Shown one piece after another: positions 53,759-62,055 of a stretch of 64,000 bases of DNA (its first letter is position 1; the number at the start of each line of letters is the position of its first letter). This DNA comes from Nocardioides kribbensis (GTDB lineage Bacteria; Actinomycetota; Actinomycetes; Propionibacteriales; Nocardioidaceae): contig NZ_JADCLL010000004.1 of the NCBI RefSeq assembly GCF_015070375.1, positions 297,672 through 361,671 of the forward strand, written 5' to 3'. The position numbers and the translations under genes were made by a program. Under the pieces are notes generated by a model. The model ran no database searches. It was not told the DNA's origin and saw only the letters and a list, made by a program, of their open reading frames with translations.

Positions 53759-55843
53759 GTGCCCGTCACCCCCACGCCCCGCCTCCTCCGTCCCGTCGTC
53801 GCGCCCCGTCGGGCCCGCGCCGGGCGGCCCGGCCCCACGGTCGCGACGCTGCTCGCCGTGCTGCTCACCGGCGCGCTCGCCGCGGGGTGCGGCGCAGCGC
53901 CGGCGGGCGACGGGCCCGCCGGCCCGGCCGGCCCCGACCTCGGGACCGCCGGCCTCCGGACCACCGGCGACGGGGCCGCACGGGCCGCCTGGCTCGGCGG
54001 CGACCTCGTGCCCGCCGACTCGTGCGCCGACCTCGCGGCGGCGTACGCCGACCTGGGCGAGGACCTCGTCGGCCCCCACGGCTGGGAGGACCCGTACTTC
54101 TTCCTCGACTCGCCCTTCTTCGCGGCGCGGGACGGCGCGCCGGAGCTCGCCGCGTCGGCCCGGGCGGCGAGCGGCCCGACCGCGGGCATGACCCGGGCCG
54201 ACCCCAGCGCCACCGGCACCACGGTGCAGGAGGCCGGCGTCGACGAGCCCGACACCGTCAAGACCGAGGGCTCCCTGCTGGTGCGCGTCGCCGGCGGCAC
54301 GCTGAGCACCCACGACGTGGGCGGCTCGGCGGTCGTCGGGCTCGGCTCGCTCGACCTGACCGCGACGTCGCTGGTCGACCCCGAGCTGCTGCTGGTGGGC
54401 GACACCGTCGTGGTCGTGGGTCGCGACCGGGGCGCGGCGACCACCCCGCGGATCGCCGGCACGCCGGCCTCGACCTCGATCGCGACGTCGACCAGGGTCC
54501 TGACCGTCGACGTCTCCGACCCGACCGACCCGCGGGTGACCGCGTCGACGGCGTACGACGCCGGGCTCGTGCGGGCGGTGCAGCACGGCACGGTGGTGCG
54601 GCTCGTGCTGTCCTCCGGCCGGCCGGACCTGCCCTTCACCACGCCGCGCCGCGCGGGCGGGAGGACCGCGGCCACCCTGGCCAACCGCGAGGTCGTGCGC
54701 GCCGCCACCGCGGCCGACTGGCTGCCCGGGGCCACCGTGGACGACCTGGCGGCCGACGGCGCGTCGACCACCGCGCCCACCGTGGCCTGCGACGACGTCG
54801 CCGTGCCGTCGCAGGAGGCCGGTCTCGGCACGCTGGCGGTGCTCGGCCTCGACGCGGCCACCCCGGAGTCGGCGGCGCGGAGCCTGGTCGACCCGAGCGG
54901 CTCCGGCCTGCTGGTCGACACCGACCTCGCCTACGCCTCCGACGAGCGGCTCTACGTCGCCACCGCCCCCGCCTGGGCGGGCTGGGACCCTACCGGCGCG
55001 GCCGGCGCCGGCCTCACCACGGTGCACGAGCTCGACCTCGAGGGCGTCTCCACCTCCTACGTCGCCTCCGGCGAGGTGCTCGGCGCCCTCGCCGACCGGT
55101 GGGCCATGGACGAGGTCGACGGGGTGCTCCGCCTGGCCCTCGGACCGGCCCAGGGCACCGGGCCGGCCAACGCCGTGGCCACCCTGCGCCGCGACGGCGA
55201 CCGGCTCGTCGAGGCCGGCCGGGTCGACGGGCTGGGCCGCTTCGAGAGCATCGAGTCGGTGCGGTGGTTCGACGACCTCGCGATCGTGGTGACCTTCCGC
55301 CGGGTCGACCCGCTCCACACCGTCGACCTCTCCGACCCCGACCGGCCGCGGCTGCTCGGGACCCTGACGGTGCCCGGGTTCTCCGCCCACCTCCACCCGC
55401 TCGGACCGCGCCGGCTGCTGGGGATCGGCGAGGGGCCCGACCGCGGCGCGTGGGGTGCGCAAGTCGGCCTCTTCGACCTGGGCGACCTCGCGGACCCCCG
55501 CCCCCTGGGCGTCCACCACTTCGCCGCCGGCACCACGCTGGGCGCGTCGGTCGACCCGCGGCAGCTGACCTGGCTGCCCGGTGCCCGGACCGCGCTGAGC
55601 GTGGTCTACGGACCAGGACGCACCCGACCGCACCTGGCCGTGGTCACGCTCGCCGACGGTCGCGTCTCGGCCCGCACCCTGCCCCTGCCGCGTGGCACCG
55701 AGGCCCGCGGCGTGCGCACGGTGCTGCTGGCCGACCGCCGCGTCGTGCTGCTCACCGACCGGTCCACGACCCTGCTCGACGCGGCCCGGCTCGCCCCCGT
55801 GCCCGGTCCGGCACCGGGCTCCGAGCAGCCGCCGGCCCGCTGA
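53759..55843 (+). CDS. Beta-propeller-domain lipoprotein
   Basis: A 694-residue exported lipoprotein. The signal region VATLLAVLLTGALAAGCGAA contains the lipobox LAAGC. The mature part matches the secreted beta-propeller family (Beta_propel): TTVQEAGVDEPDTVKTEGSL is its signature, followed by propeller strands such as VLTVDVSDPTDPRVTAS, TVDLSDPDRPRLLGTLTVPG and FSAHLHPLGPRRLLGIGEG. The function of the family is unknown; similar proteins are cell-surface anchored. The GTG at 53759 is chosen because it puts the signal peptide near the start. Confidence 0.87.
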   Translation: MPVTPTPRLLRPVVAPRRARAGRPGPTVATLLAVLLTGALAAGCGAAPAGDGPAGPAGPDLGTAGLRTTGDGAARAAWLGGDLVPADSCADLAAAYADLGEDLVGPHGWEDPYFFLDSPFFAARDGAPELAASARAASGPTAGMTRADPSATGTTVQEAGVDEPDTVKTEGSLLVRVAGGTLSTHDVGGSAVVGLGSLDLTATSLVDPELLLVGDTVVVVGRDRGAATTPRIAGTPASTSIATSTRVLTVDVSDPTDPRVTASTAYDAGLVRAVQHGTVVRLVLSSGRPDLPFTTPRRAGGRTAATLANREVVRAATAADWLPGATVDDLAADGASTTAPTVACDDVAVPSQEAGLGTLAVLGLDAATPESAARSLVDPSGSGLLVDTDLAYASDERLYVATAPAWAGWDPTGAAGAGLTTVHELDLEGVSTSYVASGEVLGALADRWAMDEVDGVLRLALGPAQGTGPANAVATLRRDGDRLVEAGRVDGLGRFESIESVRWFDDLAIVVTFRRVDPLHTVDLSDPDRPRLLGTLTVPGFSAHLHPLGPRRLLGIGEGPDRGAWGAQVGLFDLGDLADPRPLGVHHFAAGTTLGASVDPRQLTWLPGARTALSVVYGPGRTRPHLAVVTLADGRVSARTLPLPRGTEARGVRTVLLADRRVVLLTDRSTTLLDAARLAPVPGPAPGSEQPPAR

Positions 55844-55863
55844 GGGCGGCGTAGGCTCGTCGC

Positions 55864-56133
55864 ATGTGCCGCAACATCCGCCAGCTCCACAACTTCGAGC
55901 CGCCGGCCACGCGAGACGAGGTCACGGCGGCGGCGCTGCAGTACGTGCGCAAGGTGAGCGGCAGCTCCAAGCCCTCGCAGGCCAACCAGGAGGCCTTCGA
56001 CCGCGCCGTGCGCGAGATCGCCCACCTGACCCAGCACCTCCTCGACGACCTCGTGACCGCCGCGCCGCCCAAGGACCGCGAGGTCGAGGCGGCCAAGGCG
56101 CGTGCGCGGGCCGAGGTGAGGTACGCCCGGTGA
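55864..56133 (+). CDS. DUF2277 family protein
   Basis: An 89-residue protein starting MCRNIRQLHNFEPPATRDEV, with QYVRKVSGSSKPSQANQEAF and EIAHLTQHLLDDL. These blocks define DUF2277, a small family common in actinobacteria with unknown function; the MCRNI start with Cys2 is invariant. Its stop overlaps the sirtuin start (GTGA at 56130-56133). Confidence 0.92.
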   Translation: MCRNIRQLHNFEPPATRDEVTAAALQYVRKVSGSSKPSQANQEAFDRAVREIAHLTQHLLDDLVTAAPPKDREVEAAKARARAEVRYAR

Positions 56134-57023
56134 GCCTGCTGCCCACCCGCTCCCCCGCCGCGACCTCCCCGTCGCAGCAGCGCGACCCCGACGCGGCCGC
56201 CCACGACCCGGCCACCCGTGCCGCCGCGCTCGACCTGCTCGCCGACCGCGACCTCGTCGTGCTGACCGGCGCCGGGCTCTCCACCGACTCCGGGATCCCC
56301 GACTACCGCGGGCCGCAGGCGCCGACCCGCACCCCGATGACCTACCAGGAGTTCGTGGCCACCCCCGAGGCCCGCCGCCGCTACTGGGCCCGCAGCCACC
56401 TGGGCTGGGGCCGGATGCGTCACGCCGACCCCAACACCGGGCACCGCGCGCTCGTCGAGGTCGACCCCGACCTGCTGATCACCCAGAACGTCGACGGACT
56501 GCACGAGCGTGCGGGCAGCCCGCGGCTGGTGGCCCTGCACGGACGGATCGCCGACGTGGTCTGCCTGGGCTGCCGCCGCACGACCTCGCGCGCGGCGCTG
56601 CACGAGCGGCTCAGCGCCCTCAACCCCGACTTCGGCGCAGGGCACGACGACGCCGAGACCCGGCCCGACGGCGACGTCGAGCTCGAGGCGTCGCTCACGG
56701 AGTCCTTCGTCGTGCCCGACTGCGACTGCGGCGGCACCCTGAAGCCCGACGTGGTGTTCTTCGGCGAGAACGTGCCGGCCCCGCGGGTGCAGCGCTGCTA
56801 CGACGCCGTCGACGCGCTGGGCGCGGGAGGTGCGCTGCTGGTCGTCGGGTCGAGCCTGACGGTGATGAGCGGGTTCCGGTTCGTGCGCCGGGCGGCGCGC
56901 GCCGGCACCCCGGTGGTCGTGGTCAACCGCGGCGCCACGCGCGGCGACGCGCTCGCGACGTACGCCGTGGAGGCCGGGTGCTCGGGCTTCCTGGCCGACC
57001 TCGCCGCGCGGCGCGTCGGCTGA
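56130..57023 (+). CDS. NAD-dependent protein deacylase, Sir2 family
   Basis: Removes acyl groups from lysines using NAD. The 297-residue protein has VVLTGAGLSTDSGIPDYRGP (NAD site, about 44-62), LLITQNVDGLHERAG (115-129), the catalytic His137 in LHGRI, the zinc pairs CLGC (145, 148) and DCDCGG with a long acidic insert between, LKPDVVFFGENVP and LLVVGSSLTVMSGF. The GTG start is coupled to DUF2277. Closest in style to SIRT4/SirTM-like class II sirtuins. Confidence 0.93.
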   Translation: MSLLPTRSPAATSPSQQRDPDAAAHDPATRAAALDLLADRDLVVLTGAGLSTDSGIPDYRGPQAPTRTPMTYQEFVATPEARRRYWARSHLGWGRMRHADPNTGHRALVEVDPDLLITQNVDGLHERAGSPRLVALHGRIADVVCLGCRRTTSRAALHERLSALNPDFGAGHDDAETRPDGDVELEASLTESFVVPDCDCGGTLKPDVVFFGENVPAPRVQRCYDAVDALGAGGALLVVGSSLTVMSGFRFVRRAARAGTPVVVVNRGATRGDALATYAVEAGCSGFLADLAARRVG

Positions 57024-57060
57024 GTCCCGGGCCGGAGCCGCGGTCGGACCCTGCGCCCGG

Positions 57061-57444
57061 TCAGTCGCGCTGGTCGCGGTCGCGCAGGTCGCCCAGCAGG
57101 TCGAGCAGGGACTGCACCGACTCGCCCGACCCGGCGGCGGGGCCGCGCGGCGCGAGGCCGTCGCCCTGCTCGAGGCGCTCCCAGGCCAGCTCGGGGGGCA
57201 TCCGCACGCCGCGGCGCAGGACGTAGCGGGTGTCGGCCAGGTCGAACTCCAGGTCGACCACGCGGGCGCTGAGGAACTCGCCGTCGGCGGTGAGCACGAC
57301 GACCTCCTCGTCGATCTCCAGGCCGCGCGTCAGGCGCGTGCCGACGTGGCTGACCACGATGTCTCCCTCGAGCACACCGAGCTCGAGCGCCGTCGCCGGC
57401 ACCTCCACGAGCTCCATCTCGAGCACTCCCCTCGCCATGCTCAT
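57061..57444 (-). CDS. Conserved hypothetical protein
   Basis: A 127-residue protein starting MSMARGVLEMELVEVPATAL. The central part is beta-rich (GDIVVSHVGTRLTRGLEIDE, EVVVLTADGEFLSARVVDLE, LADTRYVLRRGVRMPPELAW), and the tail is helical (SVQSLLDLLGDLRDRDQRD). I do not recognise a known domain. A GGGAGG ribosome binding site lies just before the ATG at 57444. A longer frame to 57660 has no such site. Confidence 0.7.
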   Translation of the reverse strand: MSMARGVLEMELVEVPATALELGVLEGDIVVSHVGTRLTRGLEIDEEVVVLTADGEFLSARVVDLEFDLADTRYVLRRGVRMPPELAWERLEQGDGLAPRGPAAGSGESVQSLLDLLGDLRDRDQRD

Positions 57445-57701
57445 GGCGACCTCCCTCAGGTCCAGGCGTGTGCGTGTGTGCAGGGACAACGAGGGGGGAC
57501 GCCGGCGGTCACGGCGCACCGCACCGGTCTGGACCAGTGCTCCGAGAGTCGTGCGTCGAGCACCATCATGCCCGCCCGCCCCTGAGCGCGCCGCGATTTC
57601 GGCCACCCGACACCGCAGGTGGTGCGCGTTCCGCAGCACGGGGGTAAAGCAACGGGCCATCCCCGCGGTGCGGGGACGGCCCGGTCGACGACGGCCGAGG
57701 C
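57445..57701. other. Intergenic region, no gene recognised
   Basis: About 255 bases between two minus-strand genes. It presumably contains the promoter of the 127-residue protein. AACGAGGGGGGACGC and neighbouring G-runs are the only visible irregularities. No iron box or hairpin of note. Confidence 0.4.
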
Positions 57702-58388
57702 TCAGAGGCGCTTGACGAAGATGTGGTCGGCGGCGTCGAGGAGGACCTCCGCGGTCTCGCCACCGGAGCCGACCAGCACGCCCTCGCCGGTCTGCACCAC
57801 CGTGACGGTCTTGTCGGGCAGGGCGCCGACCCGGCGCAGGGCGCTCATCAGCGCCTCGTCCTTCTGCATCTCCTCGGAGATGCGGCGCACGAGCACGCGG
57901 CCCTCCTCGGCGGAGGCGACGTCGGCCAACGACTCGACCCCGGCCATGAACTCCTCCCCGACCCGGCTCTGGCCCAGCTCCTCCAGGCCCGGGATGGGGT
58001 TGCCGTAGGGCGACTCGGTCGGGTGGTCGAGCAGCTCCAGCAGCCGGCGCTCCACGGTCTCCGACATCACGTGCTCCCAGCGGCAGGCCTCCTCGTGCAC
58101 CAGCTCCCAGTCGAGGCCGATCACGTCGATGAGCAGCCGCTCGGCGAGGCGGTGCTTGCGCATGACACGGGTGGCGAGCCGGTCGCCCTCCTCGGTCAGC
58201 TCGAGGTGGCGGTCGCCCTGCACCGTCAGCAGGCCGTCACGCTCCATGCGCGCCACGGTCTGCGAGACGGTGGGGCCGCTCTGGTGCAGCCGCTCGGCGA
58301 TCCGCGCGCGCAGCGGGACGATGCCCTCCTCGACGAGCTCGTAGATCGTGCGCAGGTACATCTCGGTGGTGTCGATGAGGTCGCTCAC
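57702..58388 (-). CDS. ideR: DtxR/IdeR-type metal-dependent repressor
   Basis: A 228-residue metal-activated repressor starting VSDLIDTTEMYLRTIYELVE. All DtxR metal ligands fall at their standard numbers: Met10, His79, Glu83, His98, Cys102, Glu105 and His106 (ELVHEEACRWEHVMSE). The helix-turn-helix is at about 27-50 (RIAERLHQSGPTVSQTVARM), and a C-terminal SH3-like domain follows (about 150-228). It senses Fe(II) or Mn(II) and represses uptake genes. The GTG at 58388 reproduces the family numbering; an ATG at 58406 is less likely. Confidence 0.93.
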   Translation of the reverse strand: MSDLIDTTEMYLRTIYELVEEGIVPLRARIAERLHQSGPTVSQTVARMERDGLLTVQGDRHLELTEEGDRLATRVMRKHRLAERLLIDVIGLDWELVHEEACRWEHVMSETVERRLLELLDHPTESPYGNPIPGLEELGQSRVGEEFMAGVESLADVASAEEGRVLVRRISEEMQKDEALMSALRRVGALPDKTVTVVQTGEGVLVGSGGETAEVLLDAADHIFVKRL

Positions 58389-58495
58389 ACCCCCATTGTC
58401 CCTCATCGCGCACCTCGTCCCGACCGGCGCCCGGCGCGGCGGAACGGGACCGGAGGGGGGAGGCCACGGCGACGCGGGGGTGGCAGGGTCGCCGG

Positions 58496-59854
58496 GTGGC
58501 TGACTCGACGACCTCCGTGATGTGGTTCCGCCGCGACCTGCGCCTGGGCGACAACCCCGCGCTGCTCGAGGCCGCCTCCGACGGGGCGGTGCTCCCGCTC
58601 TTCGTGCTCGACCCCCACCTGTGGGGCCCGGCCGGGCCGAGCCGCCGCGCCTACCTCGGCGCGTCGCTGCGCGCCCTCGACGCGCAGCTGCGGCAGCGGC
58701 ACACGCGGCTCTCGGTGGTGCGGGGCGACCCGGTGCGACGGGTGGTGCTGGCCGCGAAGGCGGTCGGCGCGCGGCGCGTGCACGTCGCGGCCGACTTCGG
58801 GCCCTACGGCCGCGCGCGCGACGAGCGGGTGGAGGAGGCGCTCGGCGAGGCCGGGATCGAGCTGGTGCGCACGGGCTCGCCGTACGCCGTGGCGCCGGGG
58901 CGGGTCGTCAACGGCTCCGGCAAGGCCTACCAGGTCTTCACGCCCTTCTCCCGCGCCTGGAACGACCACGGCTGGCGGGCGCCGGTCGACCCGCCGTCGG
59001 GCGGCGGCTGGGTCGAGCTCGAGGACGGCACCACCGACGTGCCCGACCCCGACCTCCCCGCCGGGCTCGAGCTGCCCGAGGCCGGGGAGAGGGCCGCCCG
59101 CGCCCGCTGGGAGGAGTTCCTGGACCGCGTCGACGACTACGACGACGACCGCGACCGCCCCGGGGTGGAGGGCACCAGCCGGATGTCGGTGCACCTCAAG
59201 TACGGCGAGGTCCACCCGCGCACGCTGCTGGCCGACCTGGCGCAGCGCCGCTCGCGGGGCGCGGCGACCTACCGCACCGAGCTGGCGTGGCGCGACTTCT
59301 ACGCCGACGTGCTGGCGCGGCGCCCCGAGACGGCGCGCGAGTACCTCAAGCCGGAGTACGCCCGGATGGCCTACGACTCCCCCGGCGAGCAGCTCGCCGC
59401 CTGGCAGGAGGGCCGCACGGGCTTCCCCATCGTCGACGCCGGCATGCGCCAGCTGCGGGCGACCGGCTGGATGCACAACCGGGTGCGGATGATCACCGCG
59501 AGCTTCCTGGTCAAGGACCTGCACCTGGAGTGGCAGCTGGGCGCCGGCCACTTCCTGCACTGGCTCGTCGACGGCGACCTGGCCAGCAACAACCACGGCT
59601 GGCAGTGGACCGCCGGCAGCGGCACCGACGCCTCGCCCTTCTTCCGGGTCTTCAACCCCACGACCCAGGGCCGCAAGTTCGACCCGCAGGCGGACTACGT
59701 GCGCCGCTGGGTGCCGGAGCTGGCCGACGCCGCCGACCCGCACGAGCCGTCCTCGCAGGACCGGGAGGCGGCGGGCTACCCCGAGCCGATCGTCGACCAC
59801 AAGGCGGAGCGGCTGGAGGCGCTGGACCGCTACGGGGCGATCAAGGACCGCTGA
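58496..59854 (+). CDS. phr: Deoxyribodipyrimidine photolyase
   Basis: Light-driven repair of cyclobutane pyrimidine dimers. The 452-residue protein has an N-terminal antenna domain (VMWFRRDLRLGDNPALLEAA) and a C-terminal FAD domain with TSRMSVHLKYGEVHPRTLLA, WRDFYADVL, FPIVDAGMRQLRATGWMHNR, RMITASFLVKDLHLEWQLG and SNNHGWQWTAGSGTDASPFF. The last three include the Trp chain and FAD-binding Asn/Asp typical of class I CPD photolyases. The GTG start at 58496 was taken. Divergent from ideR. Confidence 0.94.
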   Translation: MADSTTSVMWFRRDLRLGDNPALLEAASDGAVLPLFVLDPHLWGPAGPSRRAYLGASLRALDAQLRQRHTRLSVVRGDPVRRVVLAAKAVGARRVHVAADFGPYGRARDERVEEALGEAGIELVRTGSPYAVAPGRVVNGSGKAYQVFTPFSRAWNDHGWRAPVDPPSGGGWVELEDGTTDVPDPDLPAGLELPEAGERAARARWEEFLDRVDDYDDDRDRPGVEGTSRMSVHLKYGEVHPRTLLADLAQRRSRGAATYRTELAWRDFYADVLARRPETAREYLKPEYARMAYDSPGEQLAAWQEGRTGFPIVDAGMRQLRATGWMHNRVRMITASFLVKDLHLEWQLGAGHFLHWLVDGDLASNNHGWQWTAGSGTDASPFFRVFNPTTQGRKFDPQADYVRRWVPELADAADPHEPSSQDREAAGYPEPIVDHKAERLEALDRYGAIKDR

Positions 59855-59922
59855 CCACGGGGCCGCCCGGCCCGGGCGCGAGGGCTGGGCACGGGGCCGG
59901 ATCGTGTGATGGACTTGTGGAC

Positions 59923-61545
59923 ATGACTTTGAACGATCCAAAGAGCTCCGAGGCCCCGGAGTGGTGGCGTCACGCCGTCATCTACCAGGTCTACCCCCGC
60001 TCCTTCGCCGACAGCGACGGCGACGGCGTCGGCGACCTCCCGGGCATCACCTCGCGGCTGCCCTACCTGCGCGACCTCGGCGTCGACGCGCTGTGGATCT
60101 CGCCCTTCTACACCTCGCCGCAGAAGGACCACGGCTACGACGTGGCCGACTACCGCGACATCGACCCGCTCTTCGGGACCCTCGAGGACGCCGACCGTCT
60201 CGTCGCCACCGCGCACGAGCTCGGCCTCAAGCTGATCGTCGACCTCGTGCCCAACCACACCTCCGACGCCCACGCGTGGTTCCAGGCCGCCCTGGCCGCC
60301 GGGCCGGGCAGCGCGGAGCGCGCCCGCTACCTCTTCCGCGAGGGCAGGGGCGAGGACGGCTCGCAGCCGCCGAACAACTGGAGCTCGGTCTTCGGCGGGC
60401 CCGCCTGGACGCGGGTCGAGGACGGACAGTGGTACCTCCACCTCTTCGACTCCACCCAGCCCGACCTCGACTGGCGCAACCCCGAGGTCGGCGACATGTT
60501 CGAGGACGTCCTGCGCTTCTGGCTCGACCGCGGCGTCGACGGCTTCCGGGTCGACGTGGCCCACGGCCTGGTCAAGGAGGAGTCGCTGCGCGACCAGGTC
60601 GTCGACGAGGGCGACACCCCGGCCAGCGGCGAGATCAACCCCGAGGCGGTCTCCAGCATGGTCGAGCGGACCATGCGCGACGAGCCGATGTGGGACCAGC
60701 CCGAGGTGCACGAGGTCTACCGCCGCTGGCGCACGGTCCTCGACTCCTACGACGGCGACCGGATGATGGTCGCCGAGGCCTGGACGCAGTCGGCCGAGTC
60801 GATGGCCCGCTTCGTGCGCCCCGACGAGATGCACCAGTCCTTCAACTTCTCCTGGCTGCTGGCCCCCTGGTCGGCCGAGGAGTTCGCGTCGGTCGTCACC
60901 GGCACCCTCGAGGCCCTCTCCGGCGTGGGCGCGAGCCCCACCTGGGTGCTGAGCAACCACGACGTCGTGCGCCACGTGACCCGCTACGGCGGCGGTGCGG
61001 TCGGCCTGGCGCGGGCGCGTGCCGCGACCCTGGCGATGCTGGCGCTGCCGGGCTCGTCGTACCTCTACGAGGGCGAGGAGCTGGGCCTGGAGCAGGTCGA
61101 CGTCGAGCCCGAGCACCGCCAGGACCCGTCGTGGTTCCGCACCGGCGAGGTCGGCCGCGACGGCTGCCGCGTGCCGGTGCCGTGGAGCGGCGACGCCGCC
61201 CCCTACGGCTTCGGCCCCGGCGACGCCCAGCCGTGGCTGCCGCAGCCCGACGACTGGGCCCCGCTGACGGTGGCCGCCCAGCAGGCCGACCCCGACTCGA
61301 CGCTGGCGTTCTACCAGAAGGCGCTCGCGGCACGCCGCGCCTTCGCCGAGACCGCGGGCGACGAGGTCGAGCTGCTCGACCTCGGCCGCGACGTGCTGGC
61401 CTTCCGTCGTGGCCCGCTCACCGTCGTGGTCAACTGCGGCGCGACGCCGGTGACCCGCCCCGCCGGCGACGTCGTGGCCAGCAGCGGTCCGGTCTCCGAC
61501 CTGCTGCCGGTCGACACCGCGGTCTGGCTCACCACCGGCGACTGA
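59923..61545 (+). CDS. Alpha-glucosidase/oligo-1,6-glucosidase (GH13)
   Basis: A 540-residue cytoplasmic glycoside hydrolase of family 13, acting on short alpha-glucosides. It begins EWWRHAVIYQVYPRSFADSD and has the GH13 regions LIVDLVPNHTSDAHAWF, GFRVDVAHGLVKEE (nucleophile Asp211), MMVAEAWTQS (acid/base Glu285) and VLSNHDVVRH (Asp347). Lack of a signal peptide fits intracellular maltooligosaccharide or sucrose-like substrates. The bases before the ATG have no strong ribosome binding site, and its first codons are AT-richer, so it may be leaderless. Confidence 0.92.
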   Translation: MTLNDPKSSEAPEWWRHAVIYQVYPRSFADSDGDGVGDLPGITSRLPYLRDLGVDALWISPFYTSPQKDHGYDVADYRDIDPLFGTLEDADRLVATAHELGLKLIVDLVPNHTSDAHAWFQAALAAGPGSAERARYLFREGRGEDGSQPPNNWSSVFGGPAWTRVEDGQWYLHLFDSTQPDLDWRNPEVGDMFEDVLRFWLDRGVDGFRVDVAHGLVKEESLRDQVVDEGDTPASGEINPEAVSSMVERTMRDEPMWDQPEVHEVYRRWRTVLDSYDGDRMMVAEAWTQSAESMARFVRPDEMHQSFNFSWLLAPWSAEEFASVVTGTLEALSGVGASPTWVLSNHDVVRHVTRYGGGAVGLARARAATLAMLALPGSSYLYEGEELGLEQVDVEPEHRQDPSWFRTGEVGRDGCRVPVPWSGDAAPYGFGPGDAQPWLPQPDDWAPLTVAAQQADPDSTLAFYQKALAARRAFAETAGDEVELLDLGRDVLAFRRGPLTVVVNCGATPVTRPAGDVVASSGPVSDLLPVDTAVWLTTGD

Positions 61546-61557
61546 GCGGCAGGCCAC

Positions 61558-61590
61558 GGGCCGCCGACCCCGCGCCGGGGTCGGCGGCCC
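61558..61590. terminator. Bidirectional terminator hairpin
   Basis: GGGCCGCCGACCCCG at 61558-61572 pairs perfectly with 61576-61590 across a CGC loop. It lies between the glucosidase stop (61545) and the convergent MarR stop (61603). Confidence 0.85.
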
Positions 61591-61602
61591 GCGTGCCTTC
61601 GC

Positions 61603-62055
61603 TCAGCGGTCGGTCGGCTGGTTGAGCGCGCTGTTGTAGCGGTGCAGGACCTCGGCGAAGGCCGCCAGCTCGCTCTCGTCCCAGTCGCCGAGCCGCTCGT
61701 CGAGGAACTTGCGGCGGTGCTCCTGCACGTCGGTGAGGCGGCGCACCGCCTCGTCGGTCGCGGCGACCAGCGAGGCCCGGCCGTCCTCGGGGTCGCGGGT
61801 GCGCTCGACGAGACCCAGGTCGGCGAGGTGCTGCACCTGGCGGCTGATGGCGCCCTTGTCGATGTGGAAGGCCTCCGCCATCGACGAGGAGCGCATCGCG
61901 CCGTGGTCGGCGAGGTAGCTGAGCATGAGGTAGGAGGCCGGCTGCAGCTCCTCGTGGACGGCGAGCGCGCGCTCGCCGATCACGCGGCGGACCCGGCGGA
62001 TCAGCACGCCGACCTCCTGCTCGAGCTTCATCAGGTGCTCCGTGCGCGCGGTCAT
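61603..62055 (-). CDS. MarR-family regulator of the MFS pump
   Basis: A 150-residue winged-helix regulator: LIRRVRRVIGERALAVHEEL, then PASYLMLSYLADHG, the recognition part AEAFHIDKGAISRQVQHLAD and the wing LVERTRDPEDGRASLVAAT. It is encoded behind the transporter with overlapping stop and start (TGATG at 62055), and the operon promoter carries two MarR-type palindromes, so it probably represses its own operon and releases on binding a toxic compound. Confidence 0.9.
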   Translation of the reverse strand: MTARTEHLMKLEQEVGVLIRRVRRVIGERALAVHEELQPASYLMLSYLADHGAMRSSSMAEAFHIDKGAISRQVQHLADLGLVERTRDPEDGRASLVAATDEAVRRLTDVQEHRRKFLDERLGDWDESELAAFAEVLHRYNSALNQPTDR